The notes under the pieces are model-generated. The model saw nothing but the letters and a program-made list of their open reading frames with translations, was not told where the DNA came from and made no database searches. From an uncultured Lachnospiraceae bacterium (GTDB lineage Bacteria > Bacillota > Clostridia > Lachnospirales > Lachnospiraceae): a DNA stretch of 6,918 nt. This document shows, in pieces, positions 1 to 6,632 of the stretch. A program made the translations under genes and the position numbers. Within the stretch, counting starts at the first letter, position 1. Each line of letters opens with the position of its first letter. The DNA is taken from contig CAMALN010000084.1 in the NCBI GenBank assembly GCA_945836565.1, positions 1 through 6,918 on the forward strand. Direction: 5' to 3'.

Positions 1-1554
1 CTGTTGGATATGAGTGAGACAGATGTAGTGGGAAGTTATTATGACAGCTATATAGAAAACAATCGTGAGATTGGTGGAGCCATACGCTGGCTGCCACTGT
101 GTGCAGAGGTAGACGGATATATAGCTAATCTTGATTTGTTTGAAAAGTATAATATCCCTATTCCGACGAATCAGGAGGAATTTGCTGATGCCTGCCTGAA
201 GTTTGAAGAATATGGTATCAGAGGTTATGTAAATGATTATCGTATGGATTACTCCTGCATGGAGGCCTTGCAGGGTTGTGCGATACCTGAGCTTATGTCT
301 ATGGAAGGAATCCTTTGGCGTGCAGAGTATGAGAGTGAAACAGATGAAGCAACGGTTTCTCTCGATGACAAGGTATGGCCGGTAGTATTTGACAAGTATG
401 AGCAGTATCTGAAGGACACACGTGTGACACCTGAGGATGTTGACGTAAGCTATGAGAATATGAGGGATAGCTTTCTGGATGAAAAAGCTGCTATCGTGCG
501 AGGAACTGCCGGTGATTGTATCGGATTTAGAGAAGTGGGGATAGATGCAGTAATGCTCCCATATTTTGGTGAGACAGCAGAGGATAACTGGATATTGACA
601 TATCCGGCTTTTCAGGTTGCAGTCAACAAGTCTGTGGGACAGGACGAGGAGAAGCAGGAGGTAGTCATGCAGATACTTGAGGCTATGCTCTCTGAAGAAG
701 GACAAAAGCATGTGGCAGCAGGAAATGCAATGCTTAGCTACAATAAGAACGTAGATTTTCAGATGAATGAAGTGTTTTCACAGATTACGGATTGTATCAA
801 CAGCAATCGCATGTATATGAGACTGGCTTCTACGGAGATGTTCGCCATTTCAAAGAACGTGGTACGTAAAATGATAGCAGGAGAATATGATGCAGCCTCT
901 GCATATAAGGAATTTAATACCCAGCTTATTAGTAAGAAGGATCCCGGCACATTGGAAACTGTAATTACTCAGGAGAAAGGGTATGAGTACACCTTCGGTG
1001 AGCATGGAAGTCCGGCTGCATCAGCAGTTATGAATACCCTGCGCAGACAGAGTGGAGATGATATTGCAGTTGGATTTTCAAGTGTTGTAACCTCTTCTGT
1101 ATTTGCAGGAGATTATAATGTAAATCAGCTTTATCGTCTGTTATATAATTGGGAAGACATGTATTCCGGTGAGCTTACGGGAGCAGAGCTTAAGCAACTT
1201 ATGGAATGGCTTGTAAATGTGAAGGAAGATGGAGCAAACCCGATAAGACATAAGAATCTTATCCCTGTAACAAGCGGTATAGAATATCAGATTAAGGATA
1301 ATGGTGATGGTTCCTATATACTTAAGGGAGTCACTATAGACGGAAGGCAGCTTGATGATACTAAGATATATACGGTATCCTTATTTGGTGATATGGACTT
1401 TTTAGAAAATGCTGTGTACTGTGGATGTCCGATGCCGGAAGAATTAAAAAGCAAGCTGCCGTGGCAGGATGTAAATGTATACACCATGTTTACTGATGCA
1501 CTGTCAGAAGTGGCACAGTTTGAAGAACCGACAGAGTACGTAACAATTAAGTAA
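1..1554 (+). CDS. Extracellular solute-binding protein with 5'-nucleotidase C-terminal-like domain (5'-partial)
   Basis: The reading frame is open from base 1 and ends at TAA 1552-1554. The true start, signal peptide and lipobox lie upstream of the window, so about 517 C-terminal codons are seen. Residues are numbered here from the TTG at 4. Residues 1 to about 313 look like the C-terminal part of an ABC-type family 1 solute-binding protein: a PLCAEVDGYIANLDLFEKYN stretch (31-50) followed by a P.T..EF segment, an AAIVRGTAGD segment (162-171), WILTYPAFQVAVNKS (196-210), and MLSEEGQK (228-235). Residues of about 327-505 resemble the 5'-nucleotidase C-terminal domain (GSPAASAVMNTLRRQSGDDIAV, GELTGAELKQLMEW, VTSGIEYQI, VTIDGRQLDDTKIYTVSLF). 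The NGGxIR and GGDG-type motifs expected there are absent, and no metallophosphatase domain lies in front, so a binding rather than catalytic role is inferred. The protein probably acts outside the membrane and may feed the sensor kinase encoded 71 bp downstream. The SBP assignment is fairly safe, the C-terminal domain moderately so, and the ligand is unknown. Confidence 0.8.
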   Translation: MLDMSETDVVGSYYDSYIENNREIGGAIRWLPLCAEVDGYIANLDLFEKYNIPIPTNQEEFADACLKFEEYGIRGYVNDYRMDYSCMEALQGCAIPELMSMEGILWRAEYESETDEATVSLDDKVWPVVFDKYEQYLKDTRVTPEDVDVSYENMRDSFLDEKAAIVRGTAGDCIGFREVGIDAVMLPYFGETAEDNWILTYPAFQVAVNKSVGQDEEKQEVVMQILEAMLSEEGQKHVAAGNAMLSYNKNVDFQMNEVFSQITDCINSNRMYMRLASTEMFAISKNVVRKMIAGEYDAASAYKEFNTQLISKKDPGTLETVITQEKGYEYTFGEHGSPAASAVMNTLRRQSGDDIAVGFSSVVTSSVFAGDYNVNQLYRLLYNWEDMYSGELTGAELKQLMEWLVNVKEDGANPIRHKNLIPVTSGIEYQIKDNGDGSYILKGVTIDGRQLDDTKIYTVSLFGDMDFLENAVYCGCPMPEELKSKLPWQDVNVYTMFTDALSEVAQFEEPTEYVTIK

Positions 1555-1562
1555 AGATTTTT

Positions 1563-1591
1563 TTGACTAATTATTAGATAATACGTATTAT
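1563..1591 (+). promoter_or_regulatory. Candidate sigma-A promoter for the histidine kinase gene
   Basis: TTGACT (1563-1568) and TATTAT (1586-1591) are separated by exactly 17 bp, which puts a start site near 1598, ahead of the kinase ribosome binding site. The region is AT-rich, so chance matches are easier. No terminator hairpin is visible after the upstream gene, so co-transcription from upstream is also possible. Confidence 0.5.
1578..1591. promoter_or_regulatory. Perfect 14-bp palindrome over the -10 box, candidate operator
   Basis: ATAATACGTATTAT is identical to its own reverse complement, and its right half is the TATTAT -10 element. A dimeric regulator bound here would block the promoter. 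The sequence is AT-rich and no cognate regulator is identified, so the operator role is inference. Confidence 0.35.
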
Positions 1592-1607
1592 ATGAAAGAT
1601 ATATTTG

Positions 1608-1616
1608 AAAGGAAGG
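1608..1616 (+). promoter_or_regulatory. Ribosome binding site deciding the kinase start
   Basis: AAAGGAAGG lies 9 nt before ATG 1626 and supports that codon as the start. The in-frame TTG at 1605 lies at the edge of this site and cannot use it. The same nine bases precede the last gene (6675-6683). Confidence 0.75.
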
Positions 1617-1625
1617 AAAATTTGT

Positions 1626-4559
1626 ATGAAGAAAAGACTGAAAAAAATTGCAATTACAGTCATTCTAATCATTGCAATTGTGTTTGCGTCTTTTCAATAT
1701 TACTCTTTTGTATCTGAGACAATCTATGATGAGAGTGTCTCACATCTGTCGGAGATATTCCACCAGTCCAATAATTCTCTGCGGAGCTTCGTGCAGAGAA
1801 ATTGGAGCGGTATACATATGTGGGTAGATTACCTGGCGGATGTTACTGACGAAAATGAGATAGATAAGTTTATAAAGCACGCAGAGGAAGAAAATGGATT
1901 TACGGATTTCTATTTTATAAACAGAGAAGGAAATTATCGAACAATCAGTGGTGCATCGGGATATCTTGATTTGGAGAATAAGCTTCCGGACTTGATACTT
2001 AATGGTGAGGATATGATTGTAAATGCTGTAGTTCCGGGACAGCCGCAGATAATGGTATTTGTTACGCCTGCCGTAGGTACTTATCACGAATTTGAGTATG
2101 AGGCAGTTGCAGTCAGCTTCAATAATTCTGATATGGTAGCTTCACTTAAGATATCTGCCTTTGACGATAAGGTAAGTAGCTATATGATTCATGCAGATGG
2201 ACGGGTAGTGTTGGATAATGCTGTAGACAAGGTACAGGATATCTACAATTTCCTGGCAATGCTCAGGAAATATTCTGACCTCAGCAGTGATGACATACAG
2301 GATTTTCAGGATGCATTAAAGCAGGGAAAGTCCGGAGCTATGTTGTTAAAGCTTGATAATACCAGTTATTATATGATATACGAGCTGGCACAATTAGAGG
2401 ACTGGACTCTGGTTGGACTGGTACCTGCCAATGTGGTTAATGCAAGCATGAATAAGCTACAGTTTAGTTCAATGTTTCTGGCGGTGGGTATCATGATAAT
2501 CATAGCCTTGCTTGCTATTTTGCTGATTGTAAGACAAAACCGGATGAAGCTTGAAAAGAAGGATTCTGAGATTATCTACCGTGATGAACTGTTCTCTAAG
2601 CTGTCAATTAATGTCGATGATGTATTCATGATGATTGACGCAGATGAAAGACTTGTCGATTATATAAGTCCGAATATTGATAAGCTTATGGGTATTCCGG
2701 ACAGACAGGTAAAGCAGGATTTACATGTGTTGGATAATCTTTCACAGCTTGATGGTGATGAGAAGACAGAGATTTTGGAACAGATTAAGAATATGCGCCC
2801 GGGAGAGCAAAGCGAGTGGGATAGAGAGTACACTCATCAAAGGAGTGGAGAGAAACGCTGGTTCCACGTGGTTATGTTATGCAGTGATGTTCAGGATAAG
2901 AAAAAATATATCCTTGTTATGTCTGACCGTACAAAGGATAAGAAGATTAATCAGGCACTTGAGGATGCTGTAAATTCTGCTGTGAGTGCAAACAAGGCAA
3001 AGAGTACCTTCCTATCCAATATGTCACATGACATACGTACGCCTATGAATGCGATAATAGGTTTCACAACACTTGCAAGTGCTAATATAGGAAACGATGA
3101 GAAGATAAAGGATTATCTGACAAAGATTCTTTCTTCCGGAAAGCATCTGCTTTCACTTATAAATGACGTTCTCGATATGAGTCGTATCGAAAGCGGAAGG
3201 ATTCATCTGGAGGAGACAGAGGTAAGCCTTTCGGAAATCCTTCATGATATAAAAACCATTATCAGTGGACAGATTCATGCAAAGCAGCTTGAGCTTTTTA
3301 TAGATACCATGGATGTTGTGGATGAGAATGTATACTGTGACAAGATACGTCTGAATCAGGTACTGCTTAATCTGCTTTCAAATGCGATTAAGTTCACTGC
3401 ACCGGGCGGTACGGTGTCTGTCAGGATTGCTCAGCTTCAGAATGCTGCGGAAGGAAAAGCAAGATACGAGATTCGTGTCAAGGATACCGGTATAGGTATG
3501 AGCAAGGAGTTCGCAGAGCGTATATTTAATCCGTTTGAGCGTGAGAGAACCTCTACTGTAAGTAGGATACAGGGTACAGGACTTGGAATGTCTATAGCCA
3601 AGAATATCATCGATATGATGGGCGGAACGATAGAGGTTGTTACAGAGCAGGGTAAGGGAACCGAATTTATCATACATCTTGAGCTTAGAGTTGTATCGGG
3701 CTATAAGAGGGATGAAAAGATTACTGAATTAGAGGGCCTTAGGGTACTTGTAGTAGATGATGACTTTGAAACCTGTGACAGTGTAACCAAGATGCTGGTT
3801 CGTGTAGGCATGAGGTCGGAATGGACTGTGTCAGGTAAAGAGGCAGTGCTTCGTGCAAGGCAGGCCATAGAGGTAAATGATGTATTCCACGCATATATTA
3901 TCGATTGGCGTCTTCCGGATATGAATGGTATAGAGGTTACAAGGCAGATACGTAGCCTTGGAGATGCTACTCCAATCATTATCTTGACAGCATATGACTG
4001 GTCAGATATTGAAGTGGAGGCAAAGGCAGCAGGAGTTACAGCATTCTGTTCGAAGCCGTTATTCATGTCCGATTTGAGAGAATCCCTTCTGGATGCTCTG
4101 GGCAAGAAGCATGAGAAGAGTAATAAAGAAATCGACGAGTTAATGCTTACTGCTGCACAGATAAACAGCTTCGAAGGCAAGAAGCTGCTTCTTGTAGAGG
4201 ATAATGAACTGAATCGTGAGATTGCAGTTGAGATATTGAAGGAATATGGTTTCGAATTAGAGATTGCAGAGAATGGTCAGATGGCAGTGGACATTATATC
4301 AGCATCAAATACGGGAGATTATGATGTAATACTTATGGATATCCAGATGCCGGTTATGGATGGACTGGAAGCTACGAAGCGTATACGTGCTATGGAGAAT
4401 CCGGACATTTCCACTATTCCGATTATTGCAATGACTGCAAATGCCTTTGATGAGGACAAGAAAGCAGCCTACGATTGTGGCATGAACGGATTCATATCCA
4501 AGCCTATAGTTTTAGATGAAGTAATCCACGAGTTGGGTAAATGCCAATGGGGACAGTAA
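1626..4559 (+). CDS. Membrane-bound hybrid sensor histidine kinase with two receiver domains
   Basis: This is a 977-residue sensor kinase that should autophosphorylate on histidine and pass phosphate to its own receiver domains. Seen in order: a basic N-terminus and TM1 (about 8-28); an extracytoplasmic region of about 250 residues, compatible in size and position with a double Cache sensor; TM2 (about 281-302); no HAMP; and a PAS-like segment (about 318-433). HisKA follows with FLSNMSHDIRTPMNAIIGF (H468), then HATPase with N586 in the N box, DTGIGM (D620) and GTGLGM (650-655). REC1 has acidic residues 711-713, phosphoacceptor D760, T788 and K810. REC2 has E858/D859, D905, T937 and K959. All key catalytic residues are present, so both receivers appear functional. 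No HPt domain or DNA-binding output is present; phosphate would have to pass to an HPt protein encoded elsewhere, or output could be by protein contact. The gene lies 71 bp after a solute-binding protein gene, suggesting a ligand-presenting partner. The last residues (CQWGQ) and the stop are encoded by a short repeat (4543-4560). Confidence 0.93.
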   Translation: MKKRLKKIAITVILIIAIVFASFQYYSFVSETIYDESVSHLSEIFHQSNNSLRSFVQRNWSGIHMWVDYLADVTDENEIDKFIKHAEEENGFTDFYFINREGNYRTISGASGYLDLENKLPDLILNGEDMIVNAVVPGQPQIMVFVTPAVGTYHEFEYEAVAVSFNNSDMVASLKISAFDDKVSSYMIHADGRVVLDNAVDKVQDIYNFLAMLRKYSDLSSDDIQDFQDALKQGKSGAMLLKLDNTSYYMIYELAQLEDWTLVGLVPANVVNASMNKLQFSSMFLAVGIMIIIALLAILLIVRQNRMKLEKKDSEIIYRDELFSKLSINVDDVFMMIDADERLVDYISPNIDKLMGIPDRQVKQDLHVLDNLSQLDGDEKTEILEQIKNMRPGEQSEWDREYTHQRSGEKRWFHVVMLCSDVQDKKKYILVMSDRTKDKKINQALEDAVNSAVSANKAKSTFLSNMSHDIRTPMNAIIGFTTLASANIGNDEKIKDYLTKILSSGKHLLSLINDVLDMSRIESGRIHLEETEVSLSEILHDIKTIISGQIHAKQLELFIDTMDVVDENVYCDKIRLNQVLLNLLSNAIKFTAPGGTVSVRIAQLQNAAEGKARYEIRVKDTGIGMSKEFAERIFNPFERERTSTVSRIQGTGLGMSIAKNIIDMMGGTIEVVTEQGKGTEFIIHLELRVVSGYKRDEKITELEGLRVLVVDDDFETCDSVTKMLVRVGMRSEWTVSGKEAVLRARQAIEVNDVFHAYIIDWRLPDMNGIEVTRQIRSLGDATPIIILTAYDWSDIEVEAKAAGVTAFCSKPLFMSDLRESLLDALGKKHEKSNKEIDELMLTAAQINSFEGKKLLLVEDNELNREIAVEILKEYGFELEIAENGQMAVDIISASNTGDYDVILMDIQMPVMDGLEATKRIRAMENPDISTIPIIAMTANAFDEDKKAAYDCGMNGFISKPIVLDEVIHELGKCQWGQ

Positions 4560-4560
4560 A
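4543..4560 (+). repeat. REP-like repeat copy A, spanning the kinase stop codon
   Basis: GCCAATGGGGACAGTAAA is an exact 18-nt match to the reverse complement of 6597-6614. It also matches 6570-6583 on the same strand with one mismatch in 14 positions. It encodes the end of the kinase (the C of CQWGQ is half inside the copy) and supplies its TAA. An 18-nt exact match is not expected by chance in a window this size. Confidence 0.7.
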
Positions 4561-4574
4561 GATAATATTATGAG

Positions 4575-4603
4575 TTGACAAAAAAATACATATAGGGTAT
4601 GAT
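4575..4603 (+). promoter_or_regulatory. Sigma-A promoter of the proS T-box transcript
   Basis: TTGACA (4575-4580) is a perfect -35 box. TATGAT (4598-4603), one base from consensus, follows after a 17-bp spacer. The predicted start site is near 4610, just before the T-box Stem I. Only 15 bp separate the kinase stop codon from the -35 box. Confidence 0.85.
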
Positions 4604-4609
4604 TTTTTT

Positions 4610-4821
4610 CGGTGTTGAAAAGGACTAGTAGGTAACGGAGCATGTCAGAGAGAAGATGGTTGGTGCGAATCTTTATGTGAACTTATTGAACCTACCTTGG
4701 AGCCATGTTTTCATAAAAGAGTGAACGTTTATACGTTAACGAGGGTGGTACCGCCGATAAGATATTATTGGTCCCTTGATCCTTATTATATATGAAGGAT
4801 TGAGGGACCTTGTTTATTTTT
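4610..4821 (+). promoter_or_regulatory. T-box riboswitch, proline (CCU) specifier, controlling proS
   Basis: This leader senses uncharged tRNA-Pro and controls transcription into proS. In Stem I, AAGG 4620-4623 pairs with CCTT 4695-4698, and GGTAA 4631-4635 pairs with TTATT 4683-4687 with two G-U pairs. These helices bracket a specifier loop of ACTAGTA (4624-4630, containing the AGTA motif) opposite GAACCTA (4688-4694), placing CCT 4691-4693 in the specifier position. A purine-rich GA/K-turn motif lies around 4646-4653. The distal hairpin AAGAT/ATCTT (4653-4657, 4669-4673) carries the conserved GGTTGGTGCGA loop. A hairpin AACGT/ACGTT (4724-4737) precedes the T-box AGGGTGGTACCGCC (4742-4755). 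The antiterminator forms by GAGGG 4741-4745 with CCCTT 4773-4777 and GCC 4753-4755 with GGT 4770-4772, leaving the seven-base TGGTACC bulge for the tRNA acceptor end. Bulge base T4749 would pair with an A discriminator. The pairings are worked out by eye, but the architecture matches the family closely. Confidence 0.93.
4770..4821 (+). terminator. T-box intrinsic terminator
   Basis: GGTCCCTTGATCCTT (4770-4784) pairs with AAGGATTGAGGGACC (4795-4809), with the central TG/TG a small internal mismatch. It is followed by a T-rich tract ending TTTTT at 4817-4821. The 5' arm (4770-4778) is the same segment used by the antiterminator, so the two structures exclude each other. Confidence 0.9.
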
Positions 4822-4822
4822 G

Positions 4823-4829
4823 AAAGGAG
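4823..4829 (+). promoter_or_regulatory. Ribosome binding site deciding the proS start
   Basis: AAAGGAG lies 8 nt before ATG 4838. The in-frame TTG at 4820 lies in the terminator tract upstream of this site and is not a credible start. Confidence 0.85.
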
Positions 4830-4837
4830 TAATTGTT

Positions 4838-6568
4838 ATGAAGCTTAGTAAGTTAGTTGGCGACAGATTCAAGGAGCGTCCATCAGACTGTGTTATCGAC
4901 AGCCATGCATTTTGTGTAAGAGGAGGATATATCAAGTATGTAGCAAATGGTATATATTCATTGTATCCGCCGATGAAGAGAATTACACAGAAGATAGAGA
5001 AGATTATACGTGAGGAAATGGATGCTATCGATGGACAGGAGGTTATGTTCCCTGTAGCCTTGCCCGGCTCATTGTGGGAGGAATCCGGAAGATTCGAGAG
5101 CGTAGGAGAAGAATTACTTCGCTTTAAGGACAGAAATAATAGCCAGATGGTTCTGGGTATGACTCATGAGGAGGCAGCAGTTCATCTTGTAAGAGAGTAT
5201 GGTAACACATACGCAAAATATCCGTTTATGATATACCAGATTCAGACAAAGTTCAGAGATGAGGCCAGACCAAGAGCAGGTCTTATCCGAGTAAGAGAAT
5301 TTACTATGAAGGATGCATATTCCTTCCATACTTCTCAGGAGGATTTGGAGCAGTATTATGATAAGTGCTTCAAGGCATACAACAGAATATTCCAGCGTGC
5401 CGGTGTTCCGGAGGTTATAGCTGTTAAGTCGGATTCGGGTATGATGGGCGGTAGTGTATCACACGAGTACATGCTTTTGGCAGATGCAGGCGAGGATTCT
5501 ATCGTACTTTGCGACGACTGTGGATACAGTGCCAATATGGAGGCTGCTGACAATATCGTTGAGAATGAGAAGGTTGCCGAGACAGCCCTTGAGAAGGTTT
5601 ATACACCAAATTGCAAGACCATAGAGGATGTATGCACATTCCTTAACAGTAAGGTAGAGCAGTCGTGTAAGGCTGTTATATATCAGAAGAATATGACTGA
5701 CGAATACGTTATAGTATTTCTTCGCGGAGACTATGAGGTAAATGAGACTAAGCTAACCAATTTATTGGGAGAGAAGGTTCATGCCGCAGTAGTTACAGAG
5801 GAAAGCGGAATCGTACCGGGCTTCTGTGGACCTTATAATCAGAATGCAAAGTGTACTATCATATATGATAAGTCCCTTGAGGGAATCGACAGCTTATGTG
5901 CAGGTGCAAATGAAGTTGATTACCACTATATAGGATTGAATATAAAGAGAGACATCGGTGATGTTGAGTATAAAGATGTTGCCAAGATAAAGACCGGTGG
6001 AATATGTCCTTGTTGCGGCAAGAAAACAATCAGTGTAAAGCGTGGCATCGAGGTGGGAAATATCTTCCAGCTTGGCACAAAGTACTCAAAGACTATGAAT
6101 ATGACTTATACAGACGAAGACGGAACCTTGAAGCATCCTATCATGGGCTGCTACGGTATCGGTGTAGGAAGACTTGCCGCATCAGTATGTGAGGCAAGAC
6201 ATGATGATTACGGCCCAATCTGGCCAATCTCTATAGCACCATGGCAGGTACATCTTTGCTGTATGAGACCGGATAATGCAGATTGCAAGGAAACAGCTGA
6301 CAACATCTACAACACACTTCTTAATTCCGGTGTTGAGGTAATCTACGATGACAGAAAGGTAAGCGCCGGAGCAATGTTCGCAGATGCAGACTTACTCGGA
6401 GTTCCTGTAAGAGTTACTGTAGGACCAAAGAATCTTGCAGAAGGTAAGGTTGAATTATCAACAAGAGATAAGAGTGTTAAGAAGCTTGTTGACGTTGCAT
6501 CAATCATAGACGAGACAAACGCCTTAATCAACGAATTATATACAGAAATCAACTCAAAGGTCGAGTAG
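4838..6568 (+). CDS. proS: Prolyl-tRNA synthetase, bacterial type with editing domain
   Basis: The 576-residue cytoplasmic enzyme charges tRNA-Pro with proline using ATP. The length is usual for bacterial-type ProRS with an insertion domain. The class II catalytic core is split around the insertion. The N-terminal part has RGGYIKYVANGIYSLYP (about 28-44), the THEE substrate loop (109-112) and motif 2 FRDEARPRAG (139-148). The second part has KRGIEVGNIFQLGTKYS followed by motif 3 GCYGIGVGRL (437-446). The INS editing domain lies at about 225-385. K278 sits where the editing lysine of E. coli ProRS (K279) is expected, and the FLRGDYEVNETK and LCAGAN segments fit this domain, so hydrolysis of mischarged Ala-tRNA-Pro is likely. 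CDDC and CPCC clusters flank the insertion, as seen in many family members. The C-terminal anticodon-binding domain (about 465-565) contains DDRKVSAGAMFADADLLGVP. The gene appears to be transcribed alone, from its own promoter, through a proline T-box, to the terminator right after its TAG stop. No frameshift or missing key residue was noticed. Confidence 0.97.
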   Translation: MKLSKLVGDRFKERPSDCVIDSHAFCVRGGYIKYVANGIYSLYPPMKRITQKIEKIIREEMDAIDGQEVMFPVALPGSLWEESGRFESVGEELLRFKDRNNSQMVLGMTHEEAAVHLVREYGNTYAKYPFMIYQIQTKFRDEARPRAGLIRVREFTMKDAYSFHTSQEDLEQYYDKCFKAYNRIFQRAGVPEVIAVKSDSGMMGGSVSHEYMLLADAGEDSIVLCDDCGYSANMEAADNIVENEKVAETALEKVYTPNCKTIEDVCTFLNSKVEQSCKAVIYQKNMTDEYVIVFLRGDYEVNETKLTNLLGEKVHAAVVTEESGIVPGFCGPYNQNAKCTIIYDKSLEGIDSLCAGANEVDYHYIGLNIKRDIGDVEYKDVAKIKTGGICPCCGKKTISVKRGIEVGNIFQLGTKYSKTMNMTYTDEDGTLKHPIMGCYGIGVGRLAASVCEARHDDYGPIWPISIAPWQVHLCCMRPDNADCKETADNIYNTLLNSGVEVIYDDRKVSAGAMFADADLLGVPVRVTVGPKNLAEGKVELSTRDKSVKKLVDVASIIDETNALINELYTEINSKVE

Positions 6569-6569
6569 T

Positions 6570-6583
6570 GCCATTGGGGACAG
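6570..6583 (+). repeat. REP-like repeat copy B, left arm of the proS terminator
   Basis: GCCATTGGGGACAG begins two bases after the proS stop codon. It differs from copy A (4543-4556) at one position, T for A, and is the inverted partner of copy C. Confidence 0.65.
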
Positions 6584-6596
6584 GAAAAGTGGCTTT

Positions 6597-6614
6597 TTTA
6601 CTGTCCCCATTGGC
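6597..6614 (-). repeat. REP-like repeat copy C, right arm of the proS terminator
   Basis: Read on the - strand this is GCCAATGGGGACAGTAAA, identical over all 18 bases to copy A at the kinase 3' end. Positions 6601-6614 pair with copy B to form the terminator stem. Confidence 0.7.
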
Positions 6615-6632
6615 TTTTTTATGCGTAAAAAA

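Larger units (their letters stand above)
6570..6620 (+). terminator. Intrinsic terminator of proS
   Basis: Positions 6570-6583 pair with 6601-6614, 13 of 14 pairs with one T-T mismatch. Inside the loop, AAAAG (6585-6589) can pair with CTTTT (6593-6597) around a TGG loop. Six T residues follow at 6615-6620. The hairpin has no T tract on the other strand, so it should act in the + direction only. Confidence 0.9.

Noticed and set aside
4..6. TTG at 4 as the start of the solute-binding protein
   Set aside because: The frame is open to base 1, the protein would lack a signal peptide and the N-terminal half of the binding fold, and no ribosome binding site can be seen. The gene is cut by the window edge.
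1555..1570. Terminator after the solute-binding protein gene
   Set aside because: A run of T residues is present at 1558-1564 but no stem-loop precedes it.
1605..1607. TTG at 1605 as the kinase start
   Set aside because: It lies at the edge of the ribosome binding site itself. ATG 1626 has proper spacing and gives a standard basic N-terminus before TM1.
2725..2973. Second + strand frame inside the kinase gene
   Set aside because: It overlaps the PAS-like region in another frame, has no plausible ribosome binding site and no recognisable protein features.
3701..4180. Long reverse-strand open frame opposite the first receiver domain
   Set aside because: The + strand codes for a well-conserved kinase here. 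The reverse frame has no recognisable domain or ribosome binding site and is a shadow, as are the other reverse frames at 1740-2087, 3378-3677 and 5114-5553.
4694..4696. ACC (threonine) as T-box specifier
   Set aside because: Two of its bases pair in the lower Stem I helix (CCTT 4695-4698 with AAGG). CCT 4691-4693 sits in the loop at the canonical place and matches the downstream proS gene.
4820..4822. TTG at 4820 as the proS start
   Set aside because: It lies in the T tract of the T-box terminator, upstream of AAAGGAG. ATG 4838 gives the usual ProRS N-terminus.
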